The notes beneath the pieces were generated by a model. That model saw nothing but the letters and a program-made list of their open reading frames with translations. It made no database searches and was not told the DNA's origin. Below are positions 53,917 through 62,312 of a stretch of DNA of 64,000 nt, piece after piece (position 1 is the stretch's first letter; each line of letters begins with the position of its first letter). The DNA comes from Prauserella_A oleivorans (GTDB taxonomy: Bacteria; Actinomycetota; Actinomycetes; Mycobacteriales; Pseudonocardiaceae): contig NZ_JBHUNT010000001.1 in assembly GCF_042685745.1 (NCBI RefSeq), forward strand, positions 4,092,001 to 4,156,000, written 5' to 3'. The position numbers and the translations under genes are program-made.

Positions 53917-55728
53917 CTACTGGACTCCATTCCCGGATGCAGACGTCGACGACAAACGCCGGGTCCTACGCCTGGTCGCTCGCCCACCACGGGAGCGACC
54001 GGTGCGGCGTGCGAGCAACAGCACGGCCCCACCGATCACGCTACAAACGGCAGTGATCATCACGCCCAATGCCGCCACGAGCCCGTACGTTCCACTGGTG
54101 GCAAGGTCGAGCATCACAGAGCCCGCGACCTGGGATGAAGGGCCGGCCAACATTGCCGACGCGGTCAGGTCGCCGGCGACGAGCACGAAGACCATCACCC
54201 ATCCGGCGAGTAGACCAGGCAACATCAGCGGTACGACGACCCGGACGAAGGTACGCCCTTCGGAAGCACCCGAGATCAGGCTCGCCTCGGACAACGTGGG
54301 CCCCAGTTGGGAGAGCGCGGAGTTCGCGTTCACACTCGCCTGAGGCAGATACATCACCAGATAGCCCACGAACAGAATGACCAGTGTGCCCTGCAGGTTG
54401 AACGGCGGACCCGACACAGCCACGATCAGGGCCAACGCGACCACGACATGGCTCAGCGCGCCCGGCAACTTCGCGACCGCGTCTGCACCCCGGCCCAGCC
54501 AGCTCTTGGGGCGCCGCTCCATGAAATAGGCGATGATCGCTACCACAGCCATCGCCACACATGCGGTCAGCGCCCCGAGCAGCACGCTGTTACGCAAGGC
54601 CTGCACCGTGACCGAACCATTCGAGAGCAGGTCGCGATAGTGGTCGAAGGTCAGCCCTGCGAAGGTGAGCTCACCAGACCAGAACGACTGGAGTGAGACG
54701 TAGACGAGCGCGAGGACCGGAAGCACCGCCGCGAAAGCAACGTAGGCCAACATGAGAAGTCGCGCCACCCACGTGAACCAGCCCAGGTCCACCCGGCTCG
54801 GGCTCGAGGTCTTGCCTTCCAGACGCGCGTGGCGAGCCAGCTTGGTCACCCGCCGTTGCAGCAGCAGCGAGGAACCGATCACGAGCACCACCAGCAGTCC
54901 GAGGACGGACGCCTGATCAACTCGCGCCGGGAATTCGTAGGTCGTCAGTCGTACGACCCGTACGATGAGGTTGTCGATTCCGGCCGACGAACCGACCAGG
55001 AACGGGATCGAGAACAGGGCGAAACCGGCGGCCAATGCCAACAACGCAGCATTGATCAGTGCGGGGCAGATCGCCGGCAGTGTCACCTTCAACAGCGTTC
55101 CGAACGCACCGACGCCGTTGACCCTCGACGCCTCCTCCAGCGACGGTTCCAGATTTCTCAACGCCGCAGAGACCACCAGGTAGACATGCGGTACCAGACT
55201 GATGGTGAACAGAACGAGGATGCCGGGCCATGAGAAGACGTCGACAGGCCCTTCGAAGCTCACGTCCACCCCGATCATGGCCGCGAGTTCCTTCATGAGC
55301 ACGTTGAGCGTGCCGGATCCGGGGGTACCCAACAGGACCCAGCCGATCGCCGAGGCCAGGGGTGGGACAAAGAGAGGCAGAACAGGCATCACTTGTGTCA
55401 GCCAGTTCATCTCGGCCGTGGTGCGCTCGGTAAGCCAGGCGAACACCGTGCCGATGATCAGGGCGGCGGCCACACCGATACCCACCGCGATCAGGGTGTC
55501 ACGCAGCATCGGCCAGAACCACGGCGCACTGAATACCTGGCCGAATGCGCCCTGAAGCGTGCCTTCGTCACCGAAGGTGAGGTTGTAGATCATCATTGCC
55601 AGCGGTGCGATGATCAGCACGATCATCGCTGCCGACGTCGCCCGGCCCACACCAGCGAATTTGCTCCGCCGCGGCACACGGACGATCGGCACTCCCGACG
55701 CAGGGCTATGCGTTGAGAAAGTGCTCAT
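53917..55728 (-). CDS. ABC transporter permease with two fused permease domains
   Basis: 603 residues, 12 membrane segments and two EAA-type cytoplasmic loops: LEEASRVNGVGAFGTLLKVT near residue 215 and LSEASLISGASEGRTFVRVV near residue 495, each contacting an ATPase. Fused double permeases like this occur in the FbpB/ThiP group of iron, thiamine and organic-anion importers. Its start overlaps the ATPase stop by 4 bp. It acts in the cytoplasmic membrane with the ATPase and lipoprotein encoded next to it. Confidence 0.9.
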   Translation of the reverse strand: MSTFSTHSPASGVPIVRVPRRSKFAGVGRATSAAMIVLIIAPLAMMIYNLTFGDEGTLQGAFGQVFSAPWFWPMLRDTLIAVGIGVAAALIIGTVFAWLTERTTAEMNWLTQVMPVLPLFVPPLASAIGWVLLGTPGSGTLNVLMKELAAMIGVDVSFEGPVDVFSWPGILVLFTISLVPHVYLVVSAALRNLEPSLEEASRVNGVGAFGTLLKVTLPAICPALINAALLALAAGFALFSIPFLVGSSAGIDNLIVRVVRLTTYEFPARVDQASVLGLLVVLVIGSSLLLQRRVTKLARHARLEGKTSSPSRVDLGWFTWVARLLMLAYVAFAAVLPVLALVYVSLQSFWSGELTFAGLTFDHYRDLLSNGSVTVQALRNSVLLGALTACVAMAVVAIIAYFMERRPKSWLGRGADAVAKLPGALSHVVVALALIVAVSGPPFNLQGTLVILFVGYLVMYLPQASVNANSALSQLGPTLSEASLISGASEGRTFVRVVVPLMLPGLLAGWVMVFVLVAGDLTASAMLAGPSSQVAGSVMLDLATSGTYGLVAALGVMITAVCSVIGGAVLLLARRTGRSRGGRATRRRTRRLSSTSASGNGVQ

Positions 55729-56888
55729 GATTGCTCCTCAGCGAACACAAGCAGGTCGTCGGGCGCGACCGAGAGCCACACCCTCTCGCCCTCGGAAGGC
55801 GCCCTACCGTGTCCCGCCCACACCCGAATGAGGCCTATGGCCGTTCGCACTAAACATTCGGTGCGGGAGCCCGCTAGGAACAGCGCTGCGTTGACCTCAC
55901 CAGCAAGGACATTCGGGCCTTCGGGCCTCTCTGCATGGATGATCCACCGCTCCGGGCGTGCCATCAACACCACTCTGTCAGGCAGTTCGGCGTCGGTGTG
56001 GACAAGCCACTGGTCGCCGTTCTCAGTCTGCGCATGAAGCTGTCCCGGCGCGGAGCGGTCGGTGACGGTGGCAGGCATCTCGTCTACCGTGCCGACGAAA
56101 CGGGCGACGTACGCGCTCGCAGGATGCTCGTAGATCTCCCGAGGCGGACCCAATTGCGCGATCCGACCCTGGTCCAAGACGGCAATCCGGGTGCCGAGCG
56201 CCATCGCCTCGTCCTGGTCGTGGGTTACGTAGACGGCAGTGAAACCGAGTTGCCGCTGTAGCCGCAGGATCTCAATGCGCAACTGGTCGCGGACCTTGGC
56301 GTCGACATTCGAAAGCGGCTCGTCGAACAGCACTACGTCGCTGGCGGAGACGACCGCTCGCGCCAGCGCGACGCGCTGCTGCTGTCCACCGGAGAGCTGG
56401 GTCGGATACTGCTGCTCCAGCCCATCGATGCCGACCGTTGCGATGATCTCGCCCACCCGCTGTTGGATCTCCGCCTTGGCCACCTTGGCCGCCCGCAACG
56501 GGTACGCGACATTGTCGAAGACCGTCATATGAGGCCATAGCCCATAGGACTGGAACACCATCGAGACCGGTCGTCGCTCCGGAGGCACGTTGCTGCGACG
56601 GGAAGCTGAGAAACAGGTGATGTCGTTGATCTTGATGGTTCCTGAGTCTGGAGAATCGAGACCCGACAGTGCGCGGAGCAGCGTGGTCTTTCCGCACCCA
56701 CTGGGGCCGAGCAGGATGAGAATTTCTCCCGAGTAGACATCGAGGTCGATCCCGTCGATGGCCCGAGTTACCTCGCCATCTTCGCGAGCGAATGCCTTGT
56801 GCAGATTCCGCACGCTGATGCGTGGCGGATGCGAGGACCCAGCGACCGCCTCGGTAACGTCAGTCGCTTGCCGTGCCGCGAGACTCAT
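55725..56888 (-). CDS. ABC transporter ATP-binding protein
   Basis: 387 residues. Walker A is LLGPSGCGKTTLLRALSGLD, the signature is QLSGGQQQRVALARAVVSA, Walker B is VVLFDEPLSNVDAKVRDQLR, and the H-loop is VYVTHDQDEAMALGTR. A C-terminal TOBE-like domain of about 110 residues follows, as in FbpC/PotA. It powers the importer. It overlaps the lipoprotein gene by 4 bp at its start. Confidence 0.93.
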   Translation of the reverse strand: MSLAARQATDVTEAVAGSSHPPRISVRNLHKAFAREDGEVTRAIDGIDLDVYSGEILILLGPSGCGKTTLLRALSGLDSPDSGTIKINDITCFSASRRSNVPPERRPVSMVFQSYGLWPHMTVFDNVAYPLRAAKVAKAEIQQRVGEIIATVGIDGLEQQYPTQLSGGQQQRVALARAVVSASDVVLFDEPLSNVDAKVRDQLRIEILRLQRQLGFTAVYVTHDQDEAMALGTRIAVLDQGRIAQLGPPREIYEHPASAYVARFVGTVDEMPATVTDRSAPGQLHAQTENGDQWLVHTDAELPDRVVLMARPERWIIHAERPEGPNVLAGEVNAALFLAGSRTECLVRTAIGLIRVWAGHGRAPSEGERVWLSVAPDDLLVFAEEQS

Positions 56889-57934
56889 CGCAACCCCAGC
56901 TGACCCAGAATCGTGCTGCGCTGCGCATCGGCTTCGTCTGGCGCGATCTGCTCATACCCATCCGGCTTGGGGTCGGTGCCCGGTAGCGCACCCAGCGGCG
57001 AGACCGTGTTGACGTTGAGCTCCTCCTGGCCGGCCTTGGAGAGCAGGTAGTCGTAGAACAGTCGACCGGCATCCGCGTTGGGGGCGTCAGTAGCCAAAGC
57101 GGTGGAGAACTCGACACCGACGGTCGGCGAGAGCGCGATGAACTCCACCGGTGCGCCCTTCGCCTTGACCAGTTCCGTGGTTGGCCTGGTGCCGGGAACC
57201 GACAGTTCCGCTCCTCCAGATGCCACCGTCTGGGTCGCGTTGACGATGCTGGGGAAGATCGCAGGCTTCTGCGCGGCGATCTTCTCGAGGAAATCATCAC
57301 CGAGCTCTCGACTCAGCAGGTAGTCCAGCTGCAGATAGGCCGGAACGTTGCGAGGGTCACCGAACTGAATCTTGCCCTTGTAGGCGGGATCGAGAAGGTC
57401 CTCCCACTGCTGCGGCGGCTCCTTGACCAGGTTCGTGTTGTAGGTGACGCCCAGCGGCACGATGCTTACGAGTGCGACGCCCTGGTCGTATGAGTCCTTA
57501 GGCCAACCGTCCAAGGAAGGCAACTCGGGCTTCGTCTCGAACCAACCGTCCTCGCGGCCACTCACGAAGAATTCCGGATCGCCGACGGTGACCACGTCGG
57601 CCGGCGAAGATCCCGCCGTCCGCTCCTGAGAATACCTCGCAGTCACCTGGCCGGTGGTCAGCCGCTGCACCTGGACGCTCACGCCGGGGTACCGCTCCTC
57701 GAACGCTTGAGCCGTGGCTTCCGCGGTATCTGTGTCAACCGAGGTGTACCAGGTCAGCGACCCGTCGGCCTTGGCGGCCTCATACAACGGATTGTCCGTA
57801 TCCGTCTCGGCATCAGAGTTCTGTGACGCGCACGCGGCGAGGGTTGTCAGGGCCAGAGCCGCGGCGCATCCCCGAACCACCGCCCGGAAGCGGGGGCCGC
57901 GACGGCGACGGTGCCGGTTCGGCTGGTCAGTCAT
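56885..57934 (-). CDS. ABC transporter substrate-binding lipoprotein (FbpA/spermidine-like)
   Basis: 349 residues from ATG 57934, with GGAGG at 8 bases. A basic N-terminus and hydrophobic core lead to the lipobox LTTLAACAS, giving a Cys anchor. The rest is a two-lobe type 2 binding protein (SLTWYTSVDTDTAEATAQAF, then YKGKIQFGDPRNVPAYLQLD). The typical tyrosine pair for ferric iron in FbpA was not seen, so the ligand may be a carboxylate. It is the first gene of the importer operon, divergent from the acyl-CoA operon. Confidence 0.9.
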   Translation of the reverse strand: MTDQPNRHRRRRGPRFRAVVRGCAAALALTTLAACASQNSDAETDTDNPLYEAAKADGSLTWYTSVDTDTAEATAQAFEERYPGVSVQVQRLTTGQVTARYSQERTAGSSPADVVTVGDPEFFVSGREDGWFETKPELPSLDGWPKDSYDQGVALVSIVPLGVTYNTNLVKEPPQQWEDLLDPAYKGKIQFGDPRNVPAYLQLDYLLSRELGDDFLEKIAAQKPAIFPSIVNATQTVASGGAELSVPGTRPTTELVKAKGAPVEFIALSPTVGVEFSTALATDAPNADAGRLFYDYLLSKAGQEELNVNTVSPLGALPGTDPKPDGYEQIAPDEADAQRSTILGQLGLR

Positions 57935-57993
57935 GTGATTCCTCCGGGAATTGAGGGCGCGAAGACCAACGCACTCAGCTTCGCTCCTGCGAA

Positions 57994-58007
57994 CTATGCT
58001 TCGCCCT
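57994..58007. repeat. 14-bp direct repeat, copy 1
   Basis: CTATGCTTCGCCCT lies just downstream of the predicted -10 of the importer promoter. A copy with one mismatch is at 58104-58117. Confidence 0.55.
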
Positions 58008-58013
58008 GGGCGC

Positions 58014-58041
58014 ATATTACCCACGTCACACATCGCGTCAA
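58014..58041 (-). promoter_or_regulatory. Promoter of the ABC importer operon
   Basis: On the minus strand TTGACG (58036-58041) and TAATAT (58014-58019) are 16 bases apart, a good sigma-70-type promoter about 80 bases before the lipoprotein ATG. Confidence 0.6.
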
Positions 58042-58081
58042 GGGCCCGATCCCGCACGAAACCTCCTTCAACCCAGGCGCG

Positions 58082-58110
58082 TTGACAACCCCACGCGCGC
58101 TTCCTATGGT
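58082..58110 (+). promoter_or_regulatory. Promoter of the acyl-CoA catabolic operon
   Basis: TTGACA (58082-58087) and TATGGT (58105-58110) are 17 bases apart, an ideal housekeeping-type promoter about 43 bases before the CoA-transferase ATG. Confidence 0.7.
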
Positions 58111-58117
58111 TCGCCCT
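58104..58117. repeat. 14-bp direct repeat, copy 2
   Basis: CTATGGTTCGCCCT covers the -10 region of the acyl-CoA operon promoter. It matches copy 1 at 13 of 14 positions. Confidence 0.55.
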
Positions 58118-58120
58118 ATA

Positions 58121-58132
58121 GAAGTCGACTTC
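58121..58132. promoter_or_regulatory. 12-bp perfect palindrome downstream of the promoter
   Basis: GAAGTCGACTTC is perfectly self-complementary and sits 10 bases after the -10 element and 20 before the start codon, a typical operator position. Confidence 0.6.
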
Positions 58133-58152
58133 GCCAGGACGTAGGAGCTTGC

Positions 58153-59415
58153 ATGGATAGTCCAGGGCAGCGTGCGTGGCGCACGGAGAGGCAGCGGACC
58201 GGACCACTCGCCGGCCTGAAGGTCATCGACCTCACGACCGTGGTGATGGGTCCCTTCGCCGCCCAGATCCTGGGAGATCTCGGTGCCGACGTCGTCAAGG
58301 TCGAGTCGCCCACCGGAGATTCGATCAGAGGAATCGGACCGTGGCGCAACGAGGGCATGGGTCCGCTCTTCCTGCAGAACAACCGCAATAAGCGCAGCGT
58401 GGTCCTCGACCTCAAGTCACCCGAGGATAGAGCGAACCTGCTGAAGCTGGCCGACACCGCGGACGTCTTCATCTCCAACATCCGACCGGCAGCCATGATG
58501 CGCCTGGGCCTGACGAGTGATGAGTTGGCCGCGCGCAACCCCCGCCTGATCGTCTGCAATGCAGTCGGTTATGGATCCGGTGGGCGCCGGTCTGGACAGG
58601 CCGTCTACGACGACCTCATACAGGCTGCTGCTGGCATCGCCGGACTCTTCGGCGCCGTCGACGGCACTTCCCGATATGCACCGACGAACATCGGAGACCG
58701 TACGGCGGCCCTGTACGTGGTGATCGCGGTCCTGGCGGCTTTGCGTCATCGCGAACAAACCGGCCAGGGCCAGTCGGTCGAAGTCCCGATGTTCGAGACG
58801 ATGGCGCAGTTCGTCCTTGCCGATCACATGGGCGGTGCCGCCTTCGATCCTCCGTTGGGCCCCATGGGATACCGTCGGCTCCTGTCACGCCACCGTGGTC
58901 CCTACCCGACGGCGGACGGGCACCTCAGCCTGGTCGTATACACCAACGACCAGTGGCGACGCTTCCTTCCACTGGTAGGCGCCGAGGGCCTGCTCGACGA
59001 CGACCCGCGGTTCGCAAGCCAGGAAAGCCGGACGGCGCACGCGGATGAGGTCGGCCGATGGCTCGCCGGCCATCTCACATCGCGCACGACTGAGGAATGG
59101 CTCAAGCTGCTCGCAGAAGTCGACATCCCCGCCAGCCGCGTGAACACCCTCGAAACACTCCTGGAGGACCCACATCTCAATGACGTCGACTTCTTCGTCG
59201 ACTACGACCACCCAAGCGAGGGCCGGCTTCGTACGACGCGGTTCCCGATCGAGTTCAGCGCGTCACCGTGCGACATGCCTGCTCCGGCGCCAACACGCGG
59301 GGCACACCGGCTCGCCGACATTTTGAACGAGCCAAAATCCGGGCGCGCAACCCAGTCGTCTGATGCAACGTTCGCCCCCACCACAACGACAGGAGAGCGA
59401 AATGAAGGGTCTTGA
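58153..59415 (+). CDS. CaiB/BaiF-type CoA-transferase
   Basis: 420 residues. The family III CoA-transferase motifs are LKVIDLTTVVMGPFAAQILG, DLGADVVKVESPTGDSIRGI, LFLQNNRNKRSVVLDLKSPE, and the catalytic Asp region VYDDLIQAAAGIAGLFGAVD. It moves CoA between a carboxylic acid and a donor acyl-CoA, so it would activate the operon's substrate. First gene of the acyl-CoA operon; it overlaps the acyl-CoA dehydrogenase start by 14 bases. Confidence 0.92.
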   Translation: MDSPGQRAWRTERQRTGPLAGLKVIDLTTVVMGPFAAQILGDLGADVVKVESPTGDSIRGIGPWRNEGMGPLFLQNNRNKRSVVLDLKSPEDRANLLKLADTADVFISNIRPAAMMRLGLTSDELAARNPRLIVCNAVGYGSGGRRSGQAVYDDLIQAAAGIAGLFGAVDGTSRYAPTNIGDRTAALYVVIAVLAALRHREQTGQGQSVEVPMFETMAQFVLADHMGGAAFDPPLGPMGYRRLLSRHRGPYPTADGHLSLVVYTNDQWRRFLPLVGAEGLLDDDPRFASQESRTAHADEVGRWLAGHLTSRTTEEWLKLLAEVDIPASRVNTLETLLEDPHLNDVDFFVDYDHPSEGRLRTTRFPIEFSASPCDMPAPAPTRGAHRLADILNEPKSGRATQSSDATFAPTTTTGERNEGS

Positions 59416-60580
59416 AGCCTACGCGGACACCGAAGACCGCATCGCCATCCGTGACGCCGTCAAGGCGATCTGCGACAAGTTCGACGATGAGTACTGGCGC
59501 GAGCTCGACCGCACCGGCAAGTTCCCCTTCGAATTCACCCAGGCCATCGCCAATGGCGGTTGGCTGGGGATCGCAATGCCCGAGGAGTACGGTGGCGGCG
59601 GCATGGGCATCACCGAGGCCTGCATCATGATGCAGACCATCGCGGGTTCCGCAGGTACGATGGCCGCGGCGTCCTCAGTGCACATCAACATCTTCGGCCC
59701 CCACGCGATGGTCGTCCACGGTACCGAAGAGCAGAAGAAGCGCTGGATCCCATCGATGGTCGACGGCACCACCCGTGCCTGTTTCGGGGTCACCGAACCC
59801 GACGCAGGCCTCAACACCACCCGCCTGTCGACCAAGGCCGTGCGAAATGGTGACCACTACGTCGTCAACGGACGCAAGATGTGGATTTCCACAGCCCAGG
59901 AGGCCGACAAGATCATGCTCCTGGCCCGCACCACCCCGCTCGAGGACTGCGCGCGCCCCACCGATGGCCTGTCCGTCTTCTTCACCGACTTCAACCGCGA
60001 GTTCATCGAGGCACGCGAGGTCGAGAAGATGGGTCGGCACGCGGTGGACTCCAATGCCCTGTTCATCGACAACCTCCCCGTTCCCGTGGAGGACCGTATC
60101 GGCGAGGAGGGCAAAGGTTTTTACTACATCCTCGACAGTCTCAACCCCGAACGGATGCTCAACGCCGCCGAGGCCATCGGGATCGGACGACGAGCCCTGA
60201 GCAAAGCCGCCCAGTACAGCAACGAACGGATTGTGTTCGACCGACCCATCGGCAAGAACCAGGCAATCCAGCACCCTCTAGCCGAGAGCTGGTCGGAGCT
60301 GTACGCCTCGGAAATGATGCTGCTGCACGCCGCCAGCCTCTACGACACCGGGCAATCCTGTGGTCTTCAGGCTAACGCCGCCAAGTACTTGGCCGCTGAC
60401 GCTGCCTTCCACGCAGCCGACCGAGCGGTACGTACTCACGGCGGCATGGGCTACTCGGTGGAGTACAACGTCGAACGGTACTTCCGTGAGTCCCTGCTGC
60501 CCCGGATCGCACCGGTCTCCCGGGAGCTGATCCTCTGCTTTATCGCCGAGCGTGCCCTCGACCTGCCGAAGTCGTACTGA
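59402..60580 (+). CDS. Acyl-CoA dehydrogenase
   Basis: 392 residues from ATG 59402, with AGGAGAG upstream. Motifs include EEYGGGGMGITEACIMMQTI, the FAD region ACFGVTEPDAGLNTTRLSTK, KMWISTAQEADKIMLLAR, and the C-terminal AVRTHGGMGYSVEYNVERYF. The catalytic Glu position, usually before the THGG motif or at the family's alternative place, was not pinned down. It introduces a 2,3-double bond into the acyl-CoA using FAD. The next gene starts 2 bases downstream. Confidence 0.92.
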   Translation: MKGLEAYADTEDRIAIRDAVKAICDKFDDEYWRELDRTGKFPFEFTQAIANGGWLGIAMPEEYGGGGMGITEACIMMQTIAGSAGTMAAASSVHINIFGPHAMVVHGTEEQKKRWIPSMVDGTTRACFGVTEPDAGLNTTRLSTKAVRNGDHYVVNGRKMWISTAQEADKIMLLARTTPLEDCARPTDGLSVFFTDFNREFIEAREVEKMGRHAVDSNALFIDNLPVPVEDRIGEEGKGFYYILDSLNPERMLNAAEAIGIGRRALSKAAQYSNERIVFDRPIGKNQAIQHPLAESWSELYASEMMLLHAASLYDTGQSCGLQANAAKYLAADAAFHAADRAVRTHGGMGYSVEYNVERYFRESLLPRIAPVSRELILCFIAERALDLPKSY

Positions 60581-60853
60581 TCATGTCCCACAGCCCCGCC
60601 ATTCTCACCGAGCGCCGCGGCCGCGCGTACTGGGTGAGCATCAACCGCCCCGAGCAGCGCAACGCGATGAACACAGCCGTTCTCGACGGCATCGCGACCG
60701 CACTGCACCGCGCCGAGGCCGACGAGGCCATCCGTGCGGTAGTTCTCACCGGTGTCGGCGATCGCGCCTTCTGCGCCGGCGCCGATCTCACCGACGGCCC
60801 CGACACATTCACAGCACAGCTCGCCGACCCCATGACCGACTTCGGCCGCCTAG

Positions 60854-61785
60854 GGCGTGTCCTGTAAATGATCTAGCTGCGGATGGGGTTTGATCTTGTC
60901 CGTGGTTGGTCGGGGTGAGTTGACGGATCGGGCCTGGGCGCGGATTGAGCCGCTGCTGCCGGCGGTGTCGGGGCCGGGGCGGCGGTGGCGGGATCACCGG
61001 CAGGTGATCAATGCGATTCTGTGGAAGCTTCGGACCGGCGCGCCCTGGCGTGATCTGCCCGAACGGTATGGGCCGTGGAAGACCGCCCATGAGCGGCTGC
61101 GGTTGTGGACCAAGGACGGTACCTGGCAGCGGATTCTGGACGAGGTGATCGTCAAAGACGACGCTGTCGGGGACGTGGAGTGGGTGATCAGTGTCGATTC
61201 CTCGGTGGTCCGGGCTCACCAGCATGCTGCGGGAGCCCGGAAAAAGGGGGCTGCACGCCCGCCATCGAGGCGATCGCGGTCGACGGCGAAGGACTCGGAC
61301 GTTCCCGCGGCGGATTGAGCACCAAGATCCACCTCGTGGTCGAGGGACGCGGGCTGCCCATGCGGGTTGTGCTCACCCCGGGGCAGGCTGGTGACAATCC
61401 ACAATTGGTGCCGCTGCTGGACGGGATCCGTGTCGCTCGCACCGGGCCTGGCCGCCCACGCCGCCGTCCCGAGGTGGTGATCGCGGACAAGGCCTATTCG
61501 CACCCCTCGACCCGCCACGCCCTGCGACAACGCCGGATCCGGTTCGTCAGCCCCGAACGCGACGACCAAATCGCCCGCCGCGCCGCGCACGGCTCACGGG
61601 GCGGACGCCCGCCCGCCTTCGACGCCGAGTTGTACAAGCAGCGCAACGTCGTCGAACGCTGCTTCAACCGGCTCAAACAGTTCCGCGACCTAGCCACCCG
61701 CTACGCCAAACGCGCCGCCTACTACCAGGCAGAACTCACCATCGCCGCCATCATCCTCTGGCTACGATGAATTGCAGGACACGAC
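60854..61785 (+). mobile_element. IS5-family (IS427-like) insertion sequence
   Basis: 932 bp, flanked by CTAG direct repeats (60850-60853 and 61786-61789) as target duplications. The ends GGCGTGTCCTG and GTCGTGTCCTG (reverse strand) are the inverted repeats, and 16 of the first 20 bases agree. It contains one transposase gene in two overlapping frames. Clean ends and the intact reading frame of the interrupted gene point to a recent insertion. Confidence 0.92.
60890..61770 (+). CDS. IS5-family transposase (programmed -1 frameshift)
   Basis: The first frame (to 61318) has the N-terminal domain with RAWARIEPLLPAVSGPGRRW and the first catalytic Asp in VISVDSSVVRAHQHAAGA. The second frame (to 61770) has the second Asp in VVIADKAYSHPSTRHAL and the Glu in VVERCFNRLKQFRDLATRY. 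They are joined by a -1 shift at the heptamer A AAG GGG (61243-61249), in phase with the first frame. All three DDE residues are present, so the element may be active. The start is TTG 60890 or GTG 60902. Confidence 0.9.
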
Positions 61786-62312
61786 CTAGCCCGGCAGGTA
61801 CGGGTATTCAGCAAGCCAATCATCGCGCGAGTCAACGGAGCATGCGTGGCAGGTGGCATGGCGTTGCTGAGTTTGTGCGACCTGTCAGTTGCCTCCGCGA
61901 CTGCCCGGTTCGGGCTTCCGGAGGTGAAGGTCGGCGTCTTCCCGATGCAGGTCGCCGTCTATCTGCGTCACACCCTCACTCCGCCCCAGCTGGCCGAACT
62001 GGCATATACCGGGGAACTCATCGACGCGGCCCGCGCCGAACGCCTTGGACTGGTCGGCCGGATCGCCCCAGCCTCCGAGCTCGACGCCACCGTCACGAAT
62101 CTCGTCGCGAACATCGAGCTCGGCGCACCACAGGCAATCCGCCGAGGCAAATACGCACTGGCGGCAATGGCGAACATGTCCTTCGACGAGGCGCTCGCCT
62201 TCGCCGAGACCCAGATTGCTGTCACATCGCGCACCCCTGAGGCGATCGAGGGAATCGCTGCCTTCAACGAGCGTCGCCGTCCCGCCTGGCAGCTGACTGT
62301 TGAGGAGCAGGA

